Translations under genes and position numbers: made by a program
The notes under the pieces: generated by a model
Databases searched by the model: none
Told to the model about the DNA's origin: nothing
The model's input: the letters and a program-made list of their open reading frames with translations, nothing else
Source of the DNA: Microdochium bolleyi
Taxonomy: Eukaryota; Ascomycota; Sordariomycetes; Xylariales; Microdochiaceae
DNA length: 64,000 nt
Direction of reading: 5' to 3'
Assembly: GCA_001566295.1 (NCBI GenBank)
Contig: KQ964250.1
Span: 124,001 to 188,000 of the forward strand
Shown: positions 1 through 9,704 of the stretch, in pieces
Numbering within the stretch: the first letter of the stretch is position 1
How the letters are laid out: every line of letters begins with the position of its first letter

Positions 1-1785
1 AGGACCTTGAGCACGCACGATCGGCACCGGCCGCCCGTCAAAGTCCTCCCTCATCTCGACGCCCGCCATCTCCAGCACCGTCGGCGCGAGATCGACATGG
101 CCCGTGACGCCTTTCTCCTCGTAGCCTTCCTTGACCCCCGGGCCGCGGATGTACAGCGGAACCCGGATGTCCTCCTCGAACGCGCACTCCTTTCCGGGGG
201 GGAGCCGGTGCTGACCGATGTGGTACCCGTTGTCCGAAGAGTAGATGATGTACGTGTCCTCGAGCGCGCCCGTAACCTGCAGCTTGTGGACGATGGACTC
301 GACGAGCTCGTCGACCGACTGCAGCGAGCGCAGGCGCTGCCGGTAAAAGTGGTCCAGGTATGCCACGGACGAGTCGTTGAACCGAGGCAGGCGGGAGACC
401 CAGCTGACGCTGCTGGGCTGTTGTTTTGGAAAAGAAGTGACCATATGTCAGCATACAACATTCTCGGACTCGTTCTCATATGGAAATGCATCGTGAGCAT
501 GAGGGAGGGGACAAGCCTTACCTTGTCCGGGTTGAAGTTCTCAGTCCTCGGGATCTGTACTCCGTCGAACAACTTCTCGTGCCGCGGCAGCGGTATCGGC
601 TCCGTCATGAGCGGCGTTGAGGTGCTGCCTTTGCTGCTGCCCCCCTTCCTCTCGATATTCGAGTGCGGCGCGATCGGCGCGACCGCTAGGAAGAACGGCT
701 TCTCCTCGGCGTCCTCGCCCTCACCCTCGCCCTCCTTCTGTCGCGCCGCCAGCGCGTCCTCGAGAAACCCGAGCGCCTTCGCAGCCGTGAGCTCCGCGGT
801 GTGCTCGTTTTTGTGATGCACGGGCTCCTCCGTGCCCCGCTGGAAGATTGGGTTCAAGTACGAGTACGTGCCCGGGTCCAGCAGGAAGTCGCTGCCCGTC
901 CAGCCCGCGGGGTAGGGCGAGGCGTAGTTGCGCGTGTTGTGCGCGTTGAAGAGCTTGCCGACGTAGTACGTCGCGTAGCCCGCGGCCTGGAGCCAGACAG
1001 GGAGGTAGTTCTCGTTGAGGCCGCGGGCGACGAACTTGGGGTAGCCGCCTGTGGCGGTTGTCAGGCTCTGGGGGCAGGGTCGAAAGAGGGATGTGCGGGT
1101 AGGGGAGATAGAGAGGGAGACATACCATGGGGCGGGCTGACGTCTGTGACGTTGGTGTTGTGCGGCAGCTTGCCTGTCCACAATGACACCCTGGAGGGGC
1201 AGCAAATGGCCGTGGATGTGCTAAAAGCATGAAGGATGCTGTGTCAGTGTATACACTCATCCTCTTACGTTTGCCTTGAAGAGGCATAAGACCTCGTGCT
1301 CGACAATATAAAGAGGAGAAAAAGAAAACCGAGCGTTGACGAGGCAGGAGAACGTAAGCAAGGCGGTGCATGACGAGGGGAACGTACAAGTGATTCCGAT
1401 ACGTGATCCCCTTCTGGACAATATGCTCCTTGAGCAAGGGCATATACTCGGCCGAGCCCATCGTCAGGTCCTGGTCGTCGGTGAGGATCACGACAATGTT
1501 CTTCCTCTTCTTCTTCTTCTTCGGCTTGTTGTTCTCCTCGTCGTAGTCGTTGTCGTCGTAGGGCCCGCCCAGAGGACACTGCCCGGTACACTGGCCTGGA
1601 GATACCACGCCGAGCCCGCCCCCCTCTGGACGCCGGGCCACCGCAACAGCTGGGGCGGCGCCGTCGCTGCCGGCGGACGCGTGCGCGGCTGACCCGAAGA
1701 TCGCGACGGCGAGACATAGTAGCGTCACCACGGCTGCCGCAGGCCGGCGCCGCCCGCGTGACGATGATGATGAGTTGGTGTGCAT
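1..1785 (-). CDS. Secreted arylsulfatase (sulfatase family), 3' end cut by window edge
   Basis: Hydrolyses sulfate esters, probably outside the cell to gain sulfur. Four exons join in phase: 1785-1388, 1220-1126, 1048-522 and 417 to the edge, giving 479 residues before the truncation. Residues ~15-36 form a hydrophobic signal peptide. The metal-binding motif LTDDQD is at ~101-106. The formylglycine motif C-C-P-S-R starts at Cys139 (bases 1204-1190) and appears only after the first intron is removed. The second metal region, SSDNGYHIGQH, lies in the last exon. An acidic/lysine-rich stretch (~77-96) precedes the catalytic domain. Met at 1785 is preferred over 1800 because it sits next to the signal peptide; the leader just upstream is GA-rich. 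Activity needs a formylglycine-generating enzyme or other maturation enzyme encoded elsewhere. The fold is certain; the substrate cannot be told. Confidence 0.93.
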
Positions 1786-3272
1786 ATCTCTTTCTCTCAC
1801 TCTCTCTTGTTCCGCCTCCTTTATGGCGACGAATGCGCAAATTGCGACGGGAGTTCTGCAGCTGAGTGATCAGAGCAAGTCGAAGAGCCGAATGTGTGCC
1901 AGCGACCCAAGTCTCGTGGCCGTTGAAACCTGTGGGCCTTTACAGACCGAGGCTGTTTGCCTCGCTGGGTAGGATATTGTATCGAGTTTCCTCAACCAGT
2001 TGTTTGCGAGCGAGCCTGCGTAAAAGTATGCCCTCCAAAGAGAAAAGACGTATCCAGGGCGCTCCGTGGATGACAAGAGAAACGCAAAACACAGCAGTGA
2101 GACAGACGGAATCCAGAAATAGATAGCCCTCTCCCCCGCGTGTCCGTGCTCCTGTTCTGTCCCACACCGGCAAGACTTCCCTGGGTCGTTGTTCTCAAGA
2201 GTGGTTCTGGGTATCTCGCAAGCATGGATGTCCAGGCAGGAAACGTTTCCAAAAAATATTTCTTCCCGGCTCTCGAGTACCCACACCGCGTGTGTCGTTT
2301 CGTGTCGTCGTTCCCTGTGAAGCTCTGCGTGTTTCGGGGCAGCTTTCTGCACCCCCACACAGTTCAGGGTGGTGGTTTGCCTCCTCCCGGATGTGGTAAG
2401 CAACGTGGCCGATGCGGAACGGACACTGGCAACCCTGGAATTGCTCAAGAGGCCGTGCGCAGGTGGCGCGGGCGTGTGGGCACAGCGAGAACAAGAATCC
2501 CCGAGGAATTGCGAGAGTCGAGTTAGGAAAGAAAAGGAGGGTCAAGATGCTGATGCTCTTTGAACGTGCTTGGCTATGAGAGCCGCCCCGGTGGGCTTTT
2601 GGTCCGATGAGCGGCGGCACTGACCCGCGGCTTGTTCTGTTCCTCAGCTCTCTCTCTGGTGGACCACCGAACCCCCACACCGCCAGGGGGGCTGATGTTG
2701 TGCTTGCGGCGCAAGGTACGCTACGTGTCGTGGCCTTGGCAGGGGTCGAGCGATCTAAGCCGCATCAGGGGCCTGACTCCTCCCCTCAGTTCACATCACA
2801 ACATGATACAACAGGAATAAGGAGATGCACAACGACAACGGCGAGTTATCACTGGTTGGCTCGGTACGAATAAGGGAACAAGCTTTGAGAAATTCAAACT
2901 CCTCCTCTCGAGACCAGCCCGAGAGTGTGGTAACAGACTACCTATTTGCTAGGTGGGGGATGTAAAAATCAGAAGACCACATAACGCCTCGCAGCCCCCG
3001 TCCATTTGACCACAGATGGTCAGAAATATGTGCAAAGGTGAAGAAAAGAATATCAACGGGTATCTCCGGCATGATCCAAACAAACATCATTGACTGTTTT
3101 TGCCCCCCCCCTTGCCTCCGGAAAACAACAAAAACGCCGTCGTGTCGTGATGCGTCTAATCCGTTATCAGGTTCAAGGAAAAGTCGAAGAAGGGCCGAGA
3201 AAATGCCGCTGAGAGAAGGAGAAGAAGAATAGAATGGGTGAAGACGAAAGGGAATGATAAGTTGTCCACGCA
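1786..3272. other. Intergenic: sulfatase promoter and 3' flank of the His-brace candidate
   Basis: About 1.5 kb with no convincing gene. Next to the sulfatase start (1786-1808) the leader is an almost pure purine GA tract on the sense strand. A run of nine C residues lies near 3102. The short ORFs here lack family signatures and overlap on both strands. Confidence 0.6.
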
Positions 3273-5333
3273 TCAAGGCAGGAAACCCGCGACGCTGGTC
3301 ACCGGCACGAACGAGGCCGGAGCGCTGGTTGGCCGAGGCGGGCTCCCCGGCTCCCCATGGCCAGGTGTAACCGCAGGCTTGGTAGGGGCTGGTGCAGATG
3401 AATGAGACGTAGCCTTTGACGTAGTCTCCACCGCCGAAGGAGACGAAGCTGTGCTGACGGCCGCCTTGGACGTTACGCTCGAGCTTGGAGCCTGTGAGTG
3501 TGTTGTCGTGGCGGCAGCGGCACTTGAGCTCTGAGACTGTGTCACGGCCGGAGCCGAAGATGCTGTGGCCTCTGATATGGGCGCAGACGACGAGGCCGGC
3601 CTGGTGACGGTCTGGAAAGTCGACGGCACCGGGACGCTCCTTGTCTCGCTCGCAGCCACGCTCGCGGTGGGGATGCTGGACTTGGTCGCTGTCCTTGTTG
3701 GGAACCCTGGGGTTGGGAAGGGGTTCTCAAGAGAGAGAGTAGGGGCGGCAGCGATCGATGAGCGACTACTTGTGGGGACATCCGAAACGCTCTCGGACCT
3801 GGACGCGGTGGCACTCGCTGCGGCAGACGACGAGGACTCGATCGCCACAGATGACGAGGACTGGACCACCACAGAAGAGGATGCAGTCACTGCAGCCGAG
3901 GAAGGTGCCGAGCCTGACCGAGTCGATGAAGACACTCCCGTGGCGTTGGGGAATCCTGGCACAGGGCCATCATCTGATGTGGTGGACGACAAGGTGGAAG
4001 TCTTTGTGACAGCCGGGAATCCAGGCAGGGGACCCTCCTGCGTCACAGTCGACGAGGAAGTGCTCGACGTCGCTGAGGACGAGGACGATGACGAGGTTGA
4101 GCTCGATTTGACAGAAGTCTGGAACGTCGACGGCAGCCGGGTGAATGACGAAGAGCGAGTGCTTGAGGGACGAGTGGTTGGGAACACCGAGGGGAAATCA
4201 CTTGGGAAGCTCGGCAAGACCTGTGTCGGCACGTTAGTCGGTGCCAGACTCGGCTGCTTCGTAGGGGAGGCGACAGCAGAGTCGGTCAAGGATCCGGGCG
4301 CCAGGCTGGAGGAAGCCTGCGGGGCGCCGAAGGTGACTGTTTGGAAGACTGTCGTCGTGACGGGAGGAGCGGTGACCGTGACCGTGACAGTAGCAGGACC
4401 AGTGGTCACCGAGGCACCGCCTGTAGCAGTAGCACTGGTAGGGGCAGGGTTACCAGCCGTCGCGGTCGGCGCAGGCGGCGAGTTCGTGCCCGAGCCCAGG
4501 GTGACGGCTTCAATCAGAGTGTGGATCTGCGACTGAATGGCGCCGTTGGTGACATTGTGGTCAGACGAGAAATTGATCCTCTGCCCCGAGTTGGACTTCT
4601 TGGAGCCGAGCTCAATCTCGGCGCACGAGGTGTAGATCTCGGTCACGTTGGTATTGTCGCCTGTAATGAGTGGCCAGTCCCAAACCCACATCACATTGTA
4701 GATGCCTTTCTCTGGCAGGTTTGTGGGAAGGCGGAAGGCCGACTGGCAGTCAATTGCGGTCGCACCGTACTTCTTGCGGCGGTTGGTGTATATGTTGGCC
4801 TGCGGGTCCGGCTCGACGCCGCCCAGGTTCTGGTAGCACTGCCCGTCGTCGTAGAAGTGCGTGGCCAGCAGCTGGCCTCGCTTGTCACCTCCGGTACCCT
4901 GCGCATTCCAGGAGTACAGGACGTCGTTGATGCCAGTCTCGGCAGTCTTCTTAAGAGTGCCATACACATAGACGTTGCCGCTGCGGTATGGGCGCTTGGT
5001 GATGCCGGGCTGGGTGACGTGACCGTTCTCTTCGTACAACATGGCAACGTAGTCACCAGCAGCTGCAGAGAGGCGGGGGGCGTCTTTGGAGTACTTGAAG
5101 TTGCCCTGCTTGCAGACGGAAGGGTTGCTCTTTGTATCGACAATTCTATTGATCAGAGCATCGTCGGAGAACCCTGGAGCGCCTCTGGCAACATATGGGA
5201 TGGGGTAGCCGGTGCCCTTGGCGAAGCTCCCGTCCGGGTTGATGCGCTTGAGGAACTCGACCCAGGAGTGCGCGTCCGCCAGGGGGGCGACTGCAAGGAG
5301 GGCCACGAGGGCCTTGGCTGCTCTGTATGCCAT
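3273..5333 (-). CDS. Secreted Ser/Thr-rich protein with N-terminal His, DUF7492-like, LPMO-like candidate
   Basis: Single exon, 686 aa. Residues 1-21 are a signal peptide ending in ADA, so the mature protein begins with His22 (HSWVEF). A second His sits in the context ENGHV at ~105. A mature N-terminal His plus an internal His is the arrangement of the copper 'histidine brace' in lytic polysaccharide monooxygenases and related copper proteins. The globular domain runs to about residue 290 and contains several Cys (in VCKQ, GQCYQ, DCQSAF, TSCAEI) that could form disulfides. The remaining ~390 residues are a Ser/Thr/Pro/Ala-rich, probably heavily O-glycosylated tail with repeats of the type PGFPxxT. 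There is no C-terminal hydrophobic segment, so no GPI anchor is evident. The domain resembles the fungal family I know as DUF7492. Enzymatic activity is an inference only. Confidence 0.8.
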   Translation of the reverse strand: MAYRAAKALVALLAVAPLADAHSWVEFLKRINPDGSFAKGTGYPIPYVARGAPGFSDDALINRIVDTKSNPSVCKQGNFKYSKDAPRLSAAAGDYVAMLYEENGHVTQPGITKRPYRSGNVYVYGTLKKTAETGINDVLYSWNAQGTGGDKRGQLLATHFYDDGQCYQNLGGVEPDPQANIYTNRRKKYGATAIDCQSAFRLPTNLPEKGIYNVMWVWDWPLITGDNTNVTEIYTSCAEIELGSKKSNSGQRINFSSDHNVTNGAIQSQIHTLIEAVTLGSGTNSPPAPTATAGNPAPTSATATGGASVTTGPATVTVTVTAPPVTTTVFQTVTFGAPQASSSLAPGSLTDSAVASPTKQPSLAPTNVPTQVLPSFPSDFPSVFPTTRPSSTRSSSFTRLPSTFQTSVKSSSTSSSSSSSATSSTSSSTVTQEGPLPGFPAVTKTSTLSSTTSDDGPVPGFPNATGVSSSTRSGSAPSSAAVTASSSVVVQSSSSVAIESSSSAAASATASRSESVSDVPTSSRSSIAAAPTLSLENPFPTPGFPTRTATKSSIPTASVAASETRSVPVPSTFQTVTRPASSSAPISEATASSAPAVTQSQSSSAAAATTTHSQAPSSSVTSKAAVSTASSPSAVETTSKATSHSSAPAPTKPAVTPGHGEPGSPPRPTSAPASFVPVTSVAGFLP

Positions 5334-6862
5334 GATTATTTGGGTTGATAGATCCTGAAAAATTCTAAACGGGTCTAAGAATATGCGAGGTCTGTAACGT
5401 ATGTTGCGGAAGTGTGTATTCGAGACGGATATAGAGATGTAGACGAAATCGAGTCAAGAAATGAAGTAGGAAATAAAGGTATGATGCCGTTAGGGGACGC
5501 ACAGCGTCTGTAGAGGGTCAGGCTAGCTGACTTTGAGAAGTGAAGGCAAGGAAATGAGGAGCCGTGAAGTCGTGACTACACCAGCATGTCGAAGTGTTTG
5601 TTTGATAGTGTATGGTGGTGAGTCGAAAAGAGGCTGTCTAGCAGTGACGTGGTCGGAAGCCGAGTCGGGAGTGCTTGACGACTGTCTGACACTGGACCGA
5701 GTACGCAGAGACTGGCTACGTGAGACCCGGGTGACTTTGTGGTGAAGTCGGAGTGTGGCGGACGAGGCTGAGGTCAAGACGTGGGAGATGGGCGGGAGGC
5801 TGGATGCAGATCTCCCGAGGCCAGGTCGGTCGCTTAAGAGACTTTGCGGGAGGCGGGTACAGAGTAGTGTACGAGGCTCGGGAGATTAGTCGAGGCAGAC
5901 GAGTCGTAATCACGGACGCGCCGGCGCGTACAACCCAGCCGATGGATGAGTCCAAGAAGACAGTCGGGCGACGATGAGACGGGCGGGCGCCCGAGTACAA
6001 GAGGGCAGCGGGGGGCGGGAGCGGCTCGGGGGAGGTCCCGAGGCGACGCCGAGAGCTGCCAAATGGAGGCCCGGGGCCATGATTGGGTGGCAAGGGCTGG
6101 GAGGACTGGCGGGCATGAATGGGGGAGCCTTGGAAGCCAGGCTGGGCAGAAAACAAGACGATGGGCGGCGCTGGGCCGGCCGCGAGAATGGGACGAAGTC
6201 ATCTCGCTGGATGGACGGCGACAGGGCAGCAGCAACGGCGTTTCACGGGGTCGGGCCCGGGGTGGAGGCGCGTTGCGCAGGCCCTGCTCGCCGGCAGCCA
6301 GTCGTTGCAGTGGCAGACAGGGGGTTCCGGCGCACCAGGGCGGCCCACTCGTTGCTCGGTACGCGCCGGCAGATTTGCAGAGCCAGATGGGCAGAGCGGC
6401 ACAGGCATCGATCGGGCAGCCCACAGCGATGGCTCGTGCGGTGCATGTGTGGGCATGTGTGGGCATGTGCTGTCGTCTTGGTGTTTCTCTGCGGTGCTTG
6501 GCGTTTTGCACCGCAGCCTTGCAGGTTTCGACGGCCGTGGAGACACGATCCAGATGGCATCTGCCAGATCATCACCGTCGACGTCTGAGGCGAGACAGAC
6601 TGCATAGAGTTCGGCTGCAACACGTGCTACTCCTGCTCCGTTGCTGTTAGTACCTGCCTCACGAGCACCTCTCGGGGGCGTCGTCAGCTCCCGCGATGGC
6701 GCGACGGGAATAAGATGACTTCAGGAGCACACCACGAGAGGCACGAGAGGCAGGCACGGGGTCGCGGTGCTCATCTACCTCGTGCGCGCAAGGCCGGAGC
6801 AAAACGTGGGAGCAAGACTCGGAGTGTTGCAGATGTGCGGTGGACCCTGCTGCTCCAGTGGC

Positions 6863-6921
6863 CAGGTGCGACCCTCTGCTGCCCGTTCGGGCCCTGCCAG
6901 GCCCTGCCAGGGTCGCACCTG
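6863..6921. repeat. Inverted repeat, 13-bp perfect stem
   Basis: CAGGTGCGACCCT at 6863-6875 is matched by its exact reverse complement at 6909-6921, leaving a 33-nt loop. The loop holds a short direct duplication of GGCCCTGCCA. No gene overlaps it. Confidence 0.75.
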
Positions 6922-8827
6922 CCTCAAAGTGCCCTCCCAGCCAATCAATCGCCCTTGGCACGGCCCGATCTGTAACAATCCGACCTGCAAGGTCCCCGCT
7001 CTTGCACGCTCCCCCCCGGCGCCCATGGGATGAGATTTCCTTAGCACAGGCTGTTAAAGATCTCGTCTCGACTATGGCACGCTCGTCTGACCCAACTCTC
7101 CGACGAGCAACGCGCTCATGTGGGACTAGTCGAAACGCGAACATGGCAGGCAGTCGCAGACCGTTTCTCTCCCCGCTGCTGCCGGCCCCTGCCCCTGCTG
7201 CCCGTCCCATCGCTCGTGGCTCTTTCGTAAAGTGCCTGCATCACAGATGTTCGGTCCACGGCGGCCCACTGCCGCCAAGACCTGGTGTTTCCCAATGTCG
7301 CCATCGCGAATCCACAATCCGCTGCACAGAATCTGGTCCTTGCTGGATACCCATAGTCTGCCCACGAGAGATCGGCAACCCCCGTTTCGTTTCCACCACG
7401 TCCTGATCGTCGTCTCTCTCGCAGGTCTGTGTTCTGTTCGTTCGTACAATTGCCGTCTCCCATCTCCCGGCATGGTCTGCCTGCCACCGCACATCTAATC
7501 AATCCATACCTTAGGTCACGGGCCATGCCCCCACTCCGGTCGCGCTCATTGGCCCACATAGGCGCCGCCGCCCACCCGGTCTCTATTTACGGCCACCACG
7601 CGACACGGCGGCTAGTTCATATATTCCGGGCCTCATCTTACCAAGCGCCGCCCACTCACGTCGTCATGAGGGACTCTGAGGTCTAGAACGTGAAGCAGCC
7701 AAGATGGCTCCGCTCGAGAAGCTCACCTGGCTGCGACAGACTACTCCAAGGCCAATTCTCAATTTCAGGACACGAGGGTTCGATCCGCAACCGCCATTCA
7801 CTGCTTTTGACAGTGAGCCACTACCATGTCTCGAAGAGCTCACTGGTCGCGGCCCCGTCCTGTTTACCGCGCGATTCCACAGAGAGCTTCATGTTTCCCA
7901 TATGCCAGGTGTTTACACGGAAAGCTATATTTAGTGGCCAGTCGGCAGTTCCTGGCGGCTGCCTTGTTTCGGGCAAAATGCCGAGTGGCCGTCCGGTTCG
8001 GCCGCCCTTTGGAGCCCGATATCCTGATTAATCAAATCAAGGACGAGAGCCACCGCCCGGCTAGTAACTGCCCCGTCTGCAATTTTCATTTCATTTTTGT
8101 CTTCTTTACTCAGTCGCACGATTGAGCTTCTGCACATTACCGTGACGGGTTTCGGCGCGCGTGGGTATCTGTGATCGTGATATTCCTTCAGCGTCAGGGC
8201 TGACTCATTGTACCTCGGACCCATCATGATTCACCTCGTCACCCGAGCACGACATGCAACGTTGCCAGCGCAGTCAAAATGTGGCAAACCTGTTTGCTCG
8301 AGTCTCTCTCACGTGTGACTTGTGACCCATCGTCATGGCCCCAGCTCAAAATCTCTGTCCACATTATCGGCAGATCGCACCAGTGATGACAGGCCGCGAG
8401 ACATGGAACAGGCCCAGGGGCTTTTTTCTTCTCCGTATTCTGCACTACCAACACGTGTGTGACCTGCATGATCTTGCATGCATACAGAAAAATGACCATC
8501 CTCACGTGGCCAGCGACAGCCTCTGTGACACAATCGAGCGCGTGTTTGCCGAAACGACGCAAGGGGTAAGTGATGAGTATTTGCGAAGGGTGGGCGAGCG
8601 CCGAAAAGAACCCAGATCGAACACCGATACCACACTGGATGATTTTGTGCATGCCCTCCTCCCCTATGTACGATCCGTGGTCAGAAAAGACACAAAGAAA
8701 GAATCGTGTGAAAATACAAGTTCAAGAGTAGAAACTGAGATACCACCACCGGGTCCTAGCTCGGTCGACATCTGTCCCACTACATGCACAAAACCCGCTG
8801 CAGCACACACTTAGTTGACTTACAGAT

Positions 8828-8839
8828 CCCCCCCCCCCC
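8828..8839 (+). repeat. Poly-C tract (12 nt)
   Basis: Uninterrupted run of 12 C in a gene-free interval. Confidence 0.9.
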
Positions 8840-9611
8840 ACACCCAAAAGACAAAAAACAAAACCTGGGCTTTCACGTGTGTTTCTGAGGCCGGCTGGGC
8901 GGAGTGTATGTAATACAATGCAAGCACTGTAAAGACCGGGACCCTATCATCAACCTCTATCACCCAGCCTCCCTGCGCCGGGTCCTCCGTGGTGCTTCCC
9001 ACCCCACACAGAGGCAGGCCTGCCTTCGCTCGGGTTCTGCAGTAGTACTGTACTACCACACGGGCGCCATCACCCCTTGCGTCCGCACCTACACACGAAC
9101 GTACACGGCTTATTTATTCCCCCAACCTGCTGTGTTTCCTCTACTGTCAAAAGAGAACAAATCTTATCAGTCATCATTTGGGCGAAATGGGCCATGGCGA
9201 AAAGGCAAAACCCGCAAGGTGCCAAGCCGAGAGAGTTTTTGTGAGAATTATCCGCTGCCTGGGAGACCTCCTGAGGGTGATGGAATTTATCGAGATGTAA
9301 GCTGAGCAGTAAACGGGAAGGTGAAGCATGGGCAAGCTTAGCTCTTGGAAACCGATTTAGATAAAAGAACATCTGCCTGAAGGGAAAAGAGCGTTTGAGG
9401 TCATTTTTTGTAGAGATGGTTTTTCATTTCATCAATAATAAGTCGTTAATAAGGGTAGAAAGCACCGCTAGAAAGAGGATGAAGAAGACAGCAGAAGTGA
9501 GCACGACCACGCCCCCTGAAACGCCACAGCCCATGTACTCCGTTCAAAACATTATCACCCTCCCTTTTCGAAAAAATAGTGACAGTAAAACGCCGGATAT
9601 CTTGACTAATG

Positions 9612-9627
9612 AAAAAAAAAAAAAAAA
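9612..9627 (+). repeat. Poly-A tract (16 nt)
   Basis: Run of 16 A (T on the abaA sense strand), about 80 bases beyond the abaA stop codon, within the likely 3' UTR or polyadenylation region. Confidence 0.9.
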
Positions 9628-9704
9628 CTCCCAATCCTGCCCGACGACCCAAATTGGTGCGCAAATAGGGGGAAAAGAAGAGAGAAAAAGATCAATACGC
9701 CATC

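Larger units (their letters stand above)
5334..9704. other. 4.4 kb gene-free interval
   Basis: Lies between the start of the DUF7492-like gene and the 3' end of abaA. No ORF shows a recognisable domain, and the longer ones overlap in several frames. It holds a 13-bp inverted repeat (6863-6921), a run of 12 C (8828-8839) and a run of 16 A (9612-9627). The 3' part near 9360-9680 is noticeably AT-rich and probably contains the abaA 3' UTR. Confidence 0.6.

Noticed and set aside
3565..4536. 323-codon plus-strand ORF with repetitive Asp/Glu/Val
   Set aside because: Mirror of the Ser/Thr-rich tail of the DUF7492-like gene; its composition follows from the antisense of Ser/Thr codons.
7780..7790. 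GGTTCGATCC, like a tRNA B box
   Set aside because: No matching A box at the right distance and no acceptor-stem pairing around it.
8335..8814. 159-codon plus-strand ORF with a good ATG context
   Set aside because: No domain or compositional hint of a real protein, no neighbouring exons, and other frames overlap. Kept only as a remote possibility.
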